Shown here one piece after another: positions 48,001 through 56,091 of a stretch of 64,000 bases of DNA. This stretch comes from an uncultured Bacteroidia bacterium (lineage in GTDB: Bacteria; Bacteroidota; Bacteroidia; Bacteroidales; UBA932). The position numbers were made by a program, and so were the translations under genes. The notes below the pieces were generated by a model. The model was given only the letters and a program-made list of their open reading frames with translations, did no database searches and had not been told where the DNA came from. The stretch is from assembly GCA_902782225.1 (NCBI GenBank), contig CACZMF010000014.1, positions 1-64,000 of the forward strand, written 5' to 3'. The stretch's first letter is position 1; every line of letters begins with the position of its first letter.

Positions 48001-50231
48001 ACTTCGATGAAGTCTATGAGACTAAGGCGATGGGAGCCGCGGCGGGCGGGAGGCCGCTTCGCAGGGCCAAGGGAGCAGTCATGGAGGAGGCGGTGATGCT
48101 TGAAGACAGCATGGCTTCCAATGAATCCATGCAGGCGGAAAAGGCCCCCCAGGAAGTCCACGTGCGCGACAATTTCGCCGCCACGATGGCCTGGGAGCCC
48201 CATCTGCGCTCGGATAAAGACGGCCTGATCGAATTCACCTGCAAGGGTTCCGACCGCCTTTCGACCTACTACGTGCAGTTCTTCGCCCACGCGGCGGGCA
48301 TGCTCAACACGGTGGAGCGCAAGGAGATGAAGGTTTCCATCCCGGTGAAAGTGTCGGTCGTGGAGCCCCAGTTCCTCTATGCGGGCGACAGCTACACCGC
48401 CCTTGTGACCCTTTCCAACAACCTTGAGAAGCCCGTTTCCGGCCGTGTTGCCATTCGCTTCTACGACGGACCCGACTATAAGACCGCCCATGTGCTGGCC
48501 ACGAAGACCGAGCGCGTGACCATACCCGCAGGCAGTTCCAAGCCCTTTGACGTGAGCTTCGACGTGCCTTCCGGATTCGATAAGATCGGCGTGCTGGCCA
48601 ACTTCGTGGCCGACGACAGCGACCAGGGGTCCGATGCCATGTTCGTGGCCATACCCGTGAAGGTAGCTCTACAGACCATGACCGAAGCGCATTCCGCCCT
48701 CCTGAAGGCCGGAGCCGACAGGGAAGAGCTGATCGCCGGCCTGCGCGGCCTCTTCGTGAATGTGGACGCCTCGGCGATCGAGCCCGTGGAACGCAGCATC
48801 CTGGAAATGATCAAGGCTGCGATTCCCGACAAGGTCAGCCCCAGGAGCGGCAACGTGCTGGACCTGACGGAGGCCTACTATTCCAATGTTCTCGCCCGCA
48901 GGCTCGGCGCTCCCGGCCTGTCCGACGGAGAGCTTAAGGATATCTGGGACAAGATTTCCGCCTGCCAGAACGAGCGCAGCGGCGGCATTGCCTGGTTCGA
49001 GGGCATGGAGTCCTCGCCTGTGATCACCGCTGCCGTGCTTCAGCGGATTGCGGCGATGCCCGGTCAGGACACCGGCTCGGTGGACGTCACCGCTGCCGTC
49101 AAGTATCTGGACGACATCTACTTCAGCCGCTCCGACATGCCTTCCTGGTGGGGCGGAATTTCCCTCGGACTCTACCTGCAGACGCGTGCCCTTTATCCTC
49201 AGGTGCCCTTCGAAGTGCCCGCCGGCAAGGCCCTCCGGGAATTCAAGAAGAGCGCAAAGGAATACCTCGTGCCGAAGAAGGTCCGGGGCCTGAACGCTCA
49301 GATACTTGCCAAGGCAAGGCGCCTTCGCACCCTCCAGTCGCTCGTGCAGCTGCCCGGCGGAAAGGATCTTGCCAAGGCCTGGGGCATCCATATCCGCAAA
49401 TGCCTCGTGCGTTCGCTGGATGCCGACGTGGAATCGCTCCTCCAGTATGCCGTGGAGCATCGCTCCGGCGGCTTCTACTATCCCAATGCCGTGATGCCCT
49501 GGCGTGGCCTGATGGAGAGCGAGCTGTATGCCCATTCGCTGCTGTGCGACCTCCTGACCAATGCTGCCGCTGCGGAGCCCGCGCCCAAATATGCCGCCCG
49601 GGCCACGGAAATTGCCGAAGGCATAAGGCTGTGGATAATGGTGCAGAAAGAGACCCAGCAGTGGGACACCGATGCCGCCTACATCGAAGCGATATCCTCC
49701 GTGCTTCGCGGCACGCCTGAGACCCTGGCCACCAAAGTGGTGCTGCTCTCCGCCAGTTTCACCAAGCCCTTCCCCGAAGTCAAGGCATCGGGCAACGGCT
49801 TCAAGATCAGCAGGATATTCTTCGTGGACGGCCGCCAGGTCTCAGACGGAGACGAACTTCGCGTCGGCGACCGCGTGACGGCTCAATACAAAATCTGGAA
49901 CGAGGAGAACCGCAGTTTCGTGCGAGTCACAGTGCCCCGTCCCGCTTCCTTCCGCCCCGTGCGCCAGCTTTCCGGCCATTACGGCTGGTGGCTCAAGCCC
50001 TACAGCTACGGCGGCTGGAGTTTCAGCCCCCAGGGCTACCGCAACGTCCTCTCCGACAAGACGGAGTACTGGTTCGACAGCTACCCTGAAGAGTACACCA
50101 CCATCACTGAGGAGTTCTTCGTGACCCAGGAAGGATCTTTCCAGACTCCTGCAGTGGAGATTGAATCGCTCTACGCTCCCCACTATCGCGCCAACGACGA
50201 CGGCAGGGAAGCGATAATCTCGAAGAAGTAA
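45066..50231 (+). CDS. Large exported alpha-2-macroglobulin-like protein
   Basis: A 1721-aa exported protein with a signal peptide ending MSFSQ. Residues about 30-290 are helical and specific to the Bacteroidota type. MG-type beta domains follow (HAVLITDRGAFNPGETVQF, MG2-like), then the A2M core near residue 1035 (DNFAATMAWEPHLRSDKDG). A C-terminal helical thioester-type domain follows, but I see no CxEQ thioester, so covalent trapping is unlikely. Such proteins may protect the envelope or trap peptidases. It overlaps folC by 4 bp and shares an operon with an S9 peptidase and PhoH. Confidence 0.88.
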   Translation: MKRITLTLTLILVSLMSFSQTKDSQGHTLVSLWKVYQKAADADKPQDQLQALDAIRKEAEARHLGWDFYCAVNEAVSVRSNVNWKDRSAAQQDMEKAIDAFGEPVVVFFHRRHLWSSAEAGRYVSEHKEALEKTFNPEFHRRDGRITGQLFSGALLPLLSNDYEYALWNLGMTGVPGPAKEYFKDRYPMAEFLEFSEIERLSSSAAYARYGDYAEKHKGKAVALMARQRRLSTEFSNLSKDKSTTSDDYKALREKCSAFEKDRKAFTGSEARIADCCRAVADLVKTLDSRSIDCSVSNDEATITLRNVKEFRISVLNDKDKPVYDAPVTNKTGSYYRTDVLKYKLPDIDDGSYVILCKSGDCEERVRFDKYTLSVAVRADKDGYGAFVADYWTGKPLEKCDFVLNDGDDKKVAEVKDLKLDGFTALPEPIRSNFNSKYHYYQLQARCVDGGRLRLSQNISVSSPHPGEVREYKEIDISHAVLITDRGAFNPGETVQFKAVLYSGTYEYKLAPEGVAVTAKLFDPKGRELESKKLKTNDMGAVSGAFELVGGDRGGYYSLRIYPDKSDTPLATRDLRVDEFVLPTFELTFDPDNTLYLTGDKIRVSGKVKAYSGHSIGSARAYYSVRGLEKVIESEDLAIGGDGTFSFEFQTGSNYRNYFPISVTIVDATGETLDFQTSRFAYEYLPLDVNLENRVEGTYTLIPGKAPEAGHGNWIVRDDFARLTFNTGGYVRKNLEIRYTVKYGSKVVASGTTGSQQTVDVSLKGHPSGMYLVEAVVTANDAKGKQRVQNVKYTLVKATDSDTALDMPVQCFFKELGGEDIAIQVGATDGPVWAVVELAGSGNVILEKQIVYLDGVQGKPGSLKTIGYSRKPEYSENLTLTVLYFRNGNVFSYSRSIKLPVLRKELPFSFERFVDSATPGQECRFLIRTAAGVECAAAVFDKATETIESNIWYEVYPSRRPEARISYRKECGFNGSRYYFDEVYETKAMGAAAGGRPLRRAKGAVMEEAVMLEDSMASNESMQAEKAPQEVHVRDNFAATMAWEPHLRSDKDGLIEFTCKGSDRLSTYYVQFFAHAAGMLNTVERKEMKVSIPVKVSVVEPQFLYAGDSYTALVTLSNNLEKPVSGRVAIRFYDGPDYKTAHVLATKTERVTIPAGSSKPFDVSFDVPSGFDKIGVLANFVADDSDQGSDAMFVAIPVKVALQTMTEAHSALLKAGADREELIAGLRGLFVNVDASAIEPVERSILEMIKAAIPDKVSPRSGNVLDLTEAYYSNVLARRLGAPGLSDGELKDIWDKISACQNERSGGIAWFEGMESSPVITAAVLQRIAAMPGQDTGSVDVTAAVKYLDDIYFSRSDMPSWWGGISLGLYLQTRALYPQVPFEVPAGKALREFKKSAKEYLVPKKVRGLNAQILAKARRLRTLQSLVQLPGGKDLAKAWGIHIRKCLVRSLDADVESLLQYAVEHRSGGFYYPNAVMPWRGLMESELYAHSLLCDLLTNAAAAEPAPKYAARATEIAEGIRLWIMVQKETQQWDTDAAYIEAISSVLRGTPETLATKVVLLSASFTKPFPEVKASGNGFKISRIFFVDGRQVSDGDELRVGDRVTAQYKIWNEENRSFVRVTVPRPASFRPVRQLSGHYGWWLKPYSYGGWSFSPQGYRNVLSDKTEYWFDSYPEEYTTITEEFFVTQEGSFQTPAVEIESLYAPHYRANDDGREAIISKK

Positions 50232-51262
50232 TGTTCTTAAACTCGAAATTCATAATCGACGGAATCCCGCAGGAACTGACCCCTGCGGAGATTCTTGCGT
50301 CCGTGTCTGAAAAGGCGCCGGAAAGCGTGGACGAAGGCGGCACCGTGCTCGATGAGAGCCTCGACCCGCCCCCCGGCTCGATCTGCCTCGACCCTTCCGG
50401 GACAGACGGCTACCTGAAGTCGGTGCTGTCCGTCGGGCCGCAGGCGTCTGTGCCGTTTGCCGATTCATGCACCCGTTCCAGGATTGCATACGCGCTTATC
50501 GACACCATGTGGCGCAGCGGCAACTTCAAGCTGGACGACCTTCCGCTCACGGCAAAATGGCATTTCAATCCCGACAGGGTCGGCGATATGGCCGCATTCT
50601 ACCGTTCCGTCGAAGCGGCTGCGGACTACATCGACAACCTTCGCCTGTCGCTGCGCCGCTACACATGCGAACCCGGGGATTTCGACGTCCAGTTCGCCAC
50701 CCCTTTCTCAGGCGCGCCGCTCCTGGTGGACGACCTGCTGCATCCCGACTCCCGCAGCTGGGTGGTCTATGTGCCTTTCGACACGTCCGACTACCGGCTC
50801 GGCGGCTCGATGCTGGCCCGATCCCTTGGCCTGAAGGGCGGTACGGCTCCCCAGGTGACAGACGGGGACTATCTGATGGACTGCTTCGAAGTGGTGCGTG
50901 AGCTCGCCGAGGACGGCGTGCTGCTGAGCGCATCCACGGTGGGTGAAGGCGGCCTCTACACTGCCCTGCACCGCATGACCCGCGGCGGCATCGGCACGGT
51001 TGCCGACATTTCCGGCATCATGCAGGCCTGCGGCGAAAGCGACCAGGTGCGTATCCTCTTCTCTGAGGTGCCGGGCGCCATAGTGCAGATACGGGACATG
51101 GATTTCGACTACATCGACGCGGAACTCCTTCTGCAGGACGTGGCCTTCTTCCCGCTGGGCCATCCTTCCCCCGACGGCCGCATCCACCTTGAAGCATCCG
51201 CCAAAACCGGCATACAGACTATACTTGAATCCCTGATGCAGAACGCTGAAGGGGAAGACTGA
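50231..51262 (+). CDS. AIR-synthase/PurL-related protein, incomplete
   Basis: A 343-aa cytoplasmic protein. The C-terminal half looks like the AIR-synthase C-terminal domain of PurL/PurM: YRLGGSMLARSLG, STVGEGGLYTALHRMTRGG, then ILFSEVPGAIVQI and FFPLGHP. The N-terminal half contains TRSRIAYALIDTM and a helix-rich part. No glutaminase domain, no complete ATP site and none of the first PurM-like domain is seen, so it is not a full FGAM synthase. It could be a regulatory or derived enzyme; function unknown. It overlaps the A2M-like stop by one base and lies 5 nt before the PIN-PhoH gene. Confidence 0.6.
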   Translation: MFLNSKFIIDGIPQELTPAEILASVSEKAPESVDEGGTVLDESLDPPPGSICLDPSGTDGYLKSVLSVGPQASVPFADSCTRSRIAYALIDTMWRSGNFKLDDLPLTAKWHFNPDRVGDMAAFYRSVEAAADYIDNLRLSLRRYTCEPGDFDVQFATPFSGAPLLVDDLLHPDSRSWVVYVPFDTSDYRLGGSMLARSLGLKGGTAPQVTDGDYLMDCFEVVRELAEDGVLLSASTVGEGGLYTALHRMTRGGIGTVADISGIMQACGESDQVRILFSEVPGAIVQIRDMDFDYIDAELLLQDVAFFPLGHPSPDGRIHLEASAKTGIQTILESLMQNAEGED

Positions 51263-51267
51263 CAAAT

Positions 51268-52638
51268 ATGGGCAAACCAAAGATCTACGTGCTCGACACC
51301 AACGTCATCCTGCACGACCACAAGGCCATACGGCAGTTCAAGGACAACGACCTCGTGATTCCGACCGCCGTCATTGAAGAGGCCGACAAATTCAAGAAAG
51401 GCAACGACACGCTGGCCTACCACGCCCGCGGCTTTATGCGCGAACTGGACAAAATCACGAACGGAAAGACCTTCGGAAAGAACGGCGTCCCCATCGGCCC
51501 CGGCCTCGGGCGCATCAAGGTGGAGCCTAACCATCCCTTCCCCGACGATCTTGCCGAGCTTTTCAAGGACGATATCCAGGACCACCGCATTCTGTCCACG
51601 GCCATGTGGGTGCGCGACACCCATCCCGGCACCTTCGTGGCCCTCGTGACCAAGGACGTGAACCTGCGCCTTAAGGCCAAGGCCGCCGGAATGGCGGTGC
51701 AGGACTACCTGACCGACAGGGTGGACGACGGGAAACTCGACGAACGGCTCCACGAAGTGCTGCGCAAAACCCTGGATTCCAGCCTGATGCAAGCTCTCTG
51801 CTACGGCCCCGACTCGGCAATCGACTGGCAGTCCGTGCAGGACACCAGGCCTGAGGCCAACCAGCTTTTCAAGTTCAGCTGGGAAGAGGGAGCGGCAGGA
51901 GGAGCCCGTCCAGAGGACTCGGATTCCGGCACTGTATGCGCCCGCTTCGATGCCGACCGAGGCAAGATCGTTCTCATCAAAACCCGTGAGGCCTGCGGAA
52001 TACGCCCCCGTAACGACGAACAGAAGATGGCCATCGACGCCTGCCTGAATCCCAAAGTGGACCTTGTGGCCCTCACCGGAGGCGCCGGCACCGGCAAGAC
52101 GCTCATCGCCCTTGCCTCGGCCCTCGAGCAGGAGCGCGACTACGACCAGATCATCCTTTCCCGTCCCACCGTCATCCTTGGCAACCAGGACATCGGCTAC
52201 CTGCCGGGCGACCAGAAGAGCAAGATGAGCCCCTTCCTGCAGCCGCTGATGGACAATCTCAACGTCATCAAGGAAAAATTCCGCCCCGGCTCCCGCGAGG
52301 CCCAGCGCATCGATGCCATGCTCACGATGGAAAAGCTCATAATCGAGCCCCTGGCCTACATCCGCGGCCGCTCGCTGGGCAAATGTTTCTTCATCATCGA
52401 TGAGGCCCAGAACCTCACCCCGCACGAGATAAAGACCATCATCACCCGTGCCGGAGAAGGCACTAAGATGGTCTTCACGGGCGACGTGTTCCAGATCGAC
52501 CAGCCCTACCTGGACCAGTGGACCAACGGCCTTTCCCACATTGCCGAGAAGCTGGCCGGCCAGAAACTCTTCCAGCACGTCTTCCTGCGCAAGGGAGAGC
52601 GCAGCCCGCTTTCCGACCTGGCTGCAAAGCTGTTGTAG
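51268..52638 (+). CDS. PIN-PhoH protein (YlaK/PhoH2 type)
   Basis: A 456-aa protein. The N-terminal PIN RNase-like domain has the acidic residues in VLDTNVILHD and IEEADKFK, with D-H-R (DDIQDHRIL). A PhoH ATPase follows, with Walker A LTGGAGTGKTLIALAS and Walker B CFFIIDEAQNLTP, then MVFTGDVFQID. PhoH2 proteins of this layout have been described as RNA-unwinding and cleaving enzymes. A promoter for ppdK lies just after it (52648-52679). Confidence 0.92.
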   Translation: MGKPKIYVLDTNVILHDHKAIRQFKDNDLVIPTAVIEEADKFKKGNDTLAYHARGFMRELDKITNGKTFGKNGVPIGPGLGRIKVEPNHPFPDDLAELFKDDIQDHRILSTAMWVRDTHPGTFVALVTKDVNLRLKAKAAGMAVQDYLTDRVDDGKLDERLHEVLRKTLDSSLMQALCYGPDSAIDWQSVQDTRPEANQLFKFSWEEGAAGGARPEDSDSGTVCARFDADRGKIVLIKTREACGIRPRNDEQKMAIDACLNPKVDLVALTGGAGTGKTLIALASALEQERDYDQIILSRPTVILGNQDIGYLPGDQKSKMSPFLQPLMDNLNVIKEKFRPGSREAQRIDAMLTMEKLIIEPLAYIRGRSLGKCFFIIDEAQNLTPHEIKTIITRAGEGTKMVFTGDVFQIDQPYLDQWTNGLSHIAEKLAGQKLFQHVFLRKGERSPLSDLAAKLL

Positions 52639-52647
52639 CCGATGCCG

Positions 52648-52679
52648 TTTGCGTTAACGGAAAAATAGTGCTATATTCG
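52648..52679 (+). promoter_or_regulatory. Promoter for ppdK
   Basis: TTTG (52648-52651), exactly 20 nt, then TATATTCG (52672-52679), 7 of 8 to consensus. The start codon at 52716 is 37 nt downstream. Confidence 0.65.
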
Positions 52680-52715
52680 CGACCTGTTTTAAAATACATT
52701 TATACCACAATTAAT

Positions 52716-55436
52716 ATGTTCGAAAACAAGAAAAGAGTGTATCGCTTCGGCGGAAAGACCGCAGAAGGCGACGGATCAATGAGGGAACTCCTCGGCGGCA
52801 AGGGTGCCAACCTTGCGGAAATGAGCAAGCTCGGGATGCCCGTCCCGGCCGGTTTCACCATCACGACTGAATGCTGCGCAGAGTATTATGAACTCGGCGG
52901 CGGCTACACCGATGATCTTAAGAAGGAAGTTGCGGCGGCCCTCGAAGCCACCGAAAAGATGATGGGCAAGAAGTTCGGCGATCCCGCAGATCCCCTTCTG
53001 GTCAGCTGCCGCAGCGGCGCCCGCAGTTCCATGCCCGGCATGATGGATACCATACTCAATATCGGCCTCTGCTCCGAGACCCTTCCCGGAATGATCAAGA
53101 AGACCGGCAACCCCAGGTTCGTCTATGACGCCTACCGCCGTCTTATCATGATGTATTCCGACGTGGTCATGGAGAAAGCCGAGGGCATCGAGCCCGAGGA
53201 CGGCCAGGGCATACGCCAGCAGCTCGACCGCATGATGGAAGAGCTCAAGGAGTCCCGCGGCTACAAGTCCGATACCGAGATTTCCGCAGACGAGCTCAAG
53301 GACCTCTGCGAAAAGTTCAAGGTGAAGGTGAAGGAAGTGCTCGGAGTCGAATTCCCCGACACCGCCCAGGATCAGCTCTGGGGTTCCATCGGCGGCGTGT
53401 TCAAGTCCTGGAACGGCAAGCGCGCCATCGCCTACCGCCGCATCGAGAAGATACCCGATGACTGGGGCACCGCTGTCAACGTGCAGTCCATGGTCTTCGG
53501 CAACATGGGTGATACCTCCGCTACCGGCGTTGCATTCTCCCGCAACCCGGCCTCCGGCGACAACAAGTTCTACGGTGAGTGGCTGATCAACGCCCAGGGC
53601 GAAGACGTCGTGGCCGGTATCCGCACCCCGAACCCCCTGAACGAAGCCACCAAGACCGAGCACAACAAGCATCTGCAGTCCCTCGAGGCCGCAATGCCCG
53701 AGGTCTATGCAGAGCTCGACGGCATCCGCAAGCGCCTGGAAGAGCACTTCCATGATATGCAGGATATCGAGTTCACGATCCAGGAAGGCAAGCTCTGGAT
53801 GCTCCAGTGCCGTATCGGCAAGCGCACCGGCATCGCCGCCCTGCAGATGGCTATGGACATGCTCTCCGAGGGCATGATCGACGAGAAGGAGGCCGTTCTC
53901 CGCGTGTCTCCCGCCCAGCTCGACGAAATCCTCCACCCTATCCTCGACCCCGCTTCCGAGAAGAAGTCCCAGGTCGTGGCCAAGGGCCTTCCCGCATCCC
54001 CGGGCGGAGCCGTCGGCACCATCGTCTTCACTTCCGAGGCCGCTATGGAGGCCGCTGCGGCAGGCCGCAAGGTGATACTCATCCGCGAAGAGACCTCCCC
54101 TGAAGACATCGAAGGCATGCGTGCTTCCGCAGGTATCCTGACCACCCGCGGCGGTATGACATCCCACGCAGCCCTCGTGGCCCGTGGCTGGGGCAAGTGC
54201 TGCATCGTGGGCTGCGAATCCATGAAGATCAACCTTGCCGCCAAGAGCGTGAGCTTCGGAGGCGAGACCTATAAGGAAGGCGACTGGTTCTCCCTGAACG
54301 GCTCCAAGGGCTACGTCTATGCCACCAAGCTCGACACTATGGACGCCAGCGAGAATCCTCTCTTCATCCGTTTCATGGAAATAGTGGACAAGTTCCGCCG
54401 TCTTGGAATCCGCACCAATGCCGACACCCCCGAGGATGCCGCCCGTGCCCTTTCCTTCGGCGCCGAAGGTATCGGCCTCTTCCGTATCGAGCATATGTTC
54501 TACGGCAAGAATTCCGAGACTCCTCTCGCAAAACTCCGCAAGATGATCCTTTCCGACACCAACGAGGAGCGCAAGGCCGCCCTTGACGAGCTGGAGCCGT
54601 TCATGAAGGCTTCCGTCAAGAGCACCCTGAAGATCATGGACGGCAAGCCGGTGGTCTTCCGCCTGCTCGACCCGCCTCTCCACGAATTCGTCCCGAAGGG
54701 CAAGGAGAAGGAACTCGAGCTTGCCAACGAGCTCGGCATTTCCGTGGACGACATCGAGAAGCGCGGCGAGAACCTCCACGAGGTCAACCCGATGATGGGT
54801 CACCGCGGAGTGCGTCTCCACGTGACTTATCCCCTCATCGCCGAGACCCAGTACAGGGCTATCTTCACCGCCGAGGCAGAGCTTCAGCGTGAGGGCTTCC
54901 ACCCCATCCCCGAAATCATGATCCCCGTGACCATATCCGAGCGTGAGCTCCGCTTCCAGAAGGCTATCTGCGTGAAGATCAAGACAGAAGTGGAAGCCGC
55001 AACCGGCGAGGTCCTCGACTTCAAGTTCGGCACCATGATCGAAATCCCGCGTGCAGCCCTGACTGCCGACCGTATGGCCCGCACCGCCGAGTTCTTCAGC
55101 TTCGGCACCAACGACCTGACCCAGATGACCTTCGGCTTCAGCCGCGACGACGTCGGCACCTTCATGGGCGACTATCTCGGCAACAAGATCCTCGACTCCG
55201 ATCCGTTCCAGACCATCGACGTGAAGGCCGTCGGCAAGCTCGTCGAACTGGGTATCCAGGGCGGCCGCAGCAAGCGTCCCGACCTCAAGTGCGGCGTCTG
55301 CGGCGAGCACGGCGGCGATCCCGATTCCGTGTACTTCTTCAACCGCATCGGCGTGGACTACGTGAGCTGCTCTCCTTTCCGCGTGCCTATCGCCCGCCTC
55401 GCCGCGGCCCAGGCTGCAATCAAGCAGAACGCATAG
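52716..55436 (+). CDS. ppdK: Pyruvate, phosphate dikinase
   Basis: A 906-aa enzyme that interconverts pyruvate, ATP and phosphate with phosphoenolpyruvate, AMP and pyrophosphate, in central carbon metabolism. The ATP-grasp start reads LGGKGANLAEMSKLGMPVPA. The phosphorylated His484 is in GGMTSHAALVARGWGKCC. The C-terminal PEP/pyruvate domain carries KFGTMIEIPRA, FSFGTNDLTQMTFG and the catalytic Cys in KCGVCGEHGGD. A longer frame reading from 52518 runs back into phoH and is rejected. The start ATG follows a clear promoter. Confidence 0.97.
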   Translation: MFENKKRVYRFGGKTAEGDGSMRELLGGKGANLAEMSKLGMPVPAGFTITTECCAEYYELGGGYTDDLKKEVAAALEATEKMMGKKFGDPADPLLVSCRSGARSSMPGMMDTILNIGLCSETLPGMIKKTGNPRFVYDAYRRLIMMYSDVVMEKAEGIEPEDGQGIRQQLDRMMEELKESRGYKSDTEISADELKDLCEKFKVKVKEVLGVEFPDTAQDQLWGSIGGVFKSWNGKRAIAYRRIEKIPDDWGTAVNVQSMVFGNMGDTSATGVAFSRNPASGDNKFYGEWLINAQGEDVVAGIRTPNPLNEATKTEHNKHLQSLEAAMPEVYAELDGIRKRLEEHFHDMQDIEFTIQEGKLWMLQCRIGKRTGIAALQMAMDMLSEGMIDEKEAVLRVSPAQLDEILHPILDPASEKKSQVVAKGLPASPGGAVGTIVFTSEAAMEAAAAGRKVILIREETSPEDIEGMRASAGILTTRGGMTSHAALVARGWGKCCIVGCESMKINLAAKSVSFGGETYKEGDWFSLNGSKGYVYATKLDTMDASENPLFIRFMEIVDKFRRLGIRTNADTPEDAARALSFGAEGIGLFRIEHMFYGKNSETPLAKLRKMILSDTNEERKAALDELEPFMKASVKSTLKIMDGKPVVFRLLDPPLHEFVPKGKEKELELANELGISVDDIEKRGENLHEVNPMMGHRGVRLHVTYPLIAETQYRAIFTAEAELQREGFHPIPEIMIPVTISERELRFQKAICVKIKTEVEAATGEVLDFKFGTMIEIPRAALTADRMARTAEFFSFGTNDLTQMTFGFSRDDVGTFMGDYLGNKILDSDPFQTIDVKAVGKLVELGIQGGRSKRPDLKCGVCGEHGGDPDSVYFFNRIGVDYVSCSPFRVPIARLAAAQAAIKQNA

Positions 55437-55449
55437 TTATATAATATAA

Positions 55450-55854
55450 ATGTATAAGAAGTTACTTTTACTGCTGCTGACGCTTGCCGTCGTGATTCCC
55501 TGCTCCGGGTCATCCGCCCAGAAGCGCAAGGATTCCGTCGATGAGCCCATGATTGACTTCAGCCACCGCTACGCCAAGATCAATATGACCATGACGCTCA
55601 CGAAGCTGAAGACCTTCAACAAGTTCCTGCCCAAGAGCCTGAGGCGCGAGGTCGGAGATGAGTACTATCCCGAAATCCGCCGCCAGCTCAAGGGCAAGGA
55701 GACCGGCAGCATGCACTACAAGGAGGGAGATGCGGAAATACAGAGCTATCCCGACGGCAAAGTCAGGCTGACGCTCAAGTTTCCGAACTTCATCATGGTG
55801 ATACGCAACGTCACGTGGGACCAGCTTGACGTGGTGTTTTCGGAGTATTTCTAA
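55450..55854 (+). CDS. Small secreted protein of unknown function
   Basis: A 134-aa protein with a signal peptide (hydrophobic residues 5-18, likely cleavage after SSAQ). The mature part has a helical segment (KLKTFNKFLPKSLRREVGDEYYPEI) then three strands (SMHYKEGDAEIQSYPDG, VRLTLKF, MVIRNVTW). I do not recognise a family. It follows ppdK after 13 nt and ends before an intrinsic terminator, so it is likely in the ppdK transcript. Confidence 0.6.
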   Translation: MYKKLLLLLLTLAVVIPCSGSSAQKRKDSVDEPMIDFSHRYAKINMTMTLTKLKTFNKFLPKSLRREVGDEYYPEIRRQLKGKETGSMHYKEGDAEIQSYPDGKVRLTLKFPNFIMVIRNVTWDQLDVVFSEYF

Positions 55855-55885
55855 GTGACTACCTTATATATTTAGCTGAAATTTG

Positions 55886-55928
55886 CATCCCGGCGCCCTC
55901 TGGTGGGGGTCGGGATGTAAAATTTTTT
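55886..55928 (+). terminator. Intrinsic terminator after the ppdK unit
   Basis: A 7-bp stem (55886-55892 with 55911-55917) encloses an 18-nt loop and is followed after 5 nt by a six-base T-run (55923-55928). It lies 31 nt after the stop codon of the small secreted protein. Confidence 0.6.
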
Positions 55929-55936
55929 AAAAAATA

Positions 55937-55968
55937 GTTGCACAAGAAATTTTTTCTATATACATTTG
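55937..55968 (+). promoter_or_regulatory. Strong promoter of the DUF4988 lipoprotein
   Basis: GTTG (55937-55940), exactly 20 nt, then TACATTTG (55961-55968), an exact -7 box. The start codon at 56092 is 124 nt downstream, leaving a leader of about 120 nt. Confidence 0.7.
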
Positions 55969-55978
55969 CACGTTATTA

Positions 55979-56024
55979 GGTTTCGTGGCGAAGAGGGTAT
56001 TGTACCCTTTTTGGACTTGAAACC
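55979..56024 (+). promoter_or_regulatory. Structured 5' leader with attenuator-like hairpin
   Basis: GGTTTC (55979-55984) can pair with GAAACC (56019-56024). Inside, AGGGTA (55994-55999) and TACCCT (56003-56008) form a tight hairpin followed by TTTT. The rest of the leader to the ATG is AT-rich and has no obvious ribosome-binding site. The fold is suggested by pairing alone; I do not recognise a known riboswitch. Confidence 0.45.
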
Positions 56025-56091
56025 ATTTGGCAAGGTTACTAAACCCTAGAACATAAAATTTTTTAATAATTAACTTTTAAACAATTTGTGT

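Noticed and set aside
52518..52715. N-terminal extension of ppdK
   Set aside because: It lies in the phoH coding region in another frame, and the ppdK promoter is at 52648-52679, downstream of this start.
52776..55310. 844-codon open frame antisense to ppdK
   Set aside because: ppdK on the plus strand is complete with all catalytic motifs. The antisense peptide is a GC-bias artefact.
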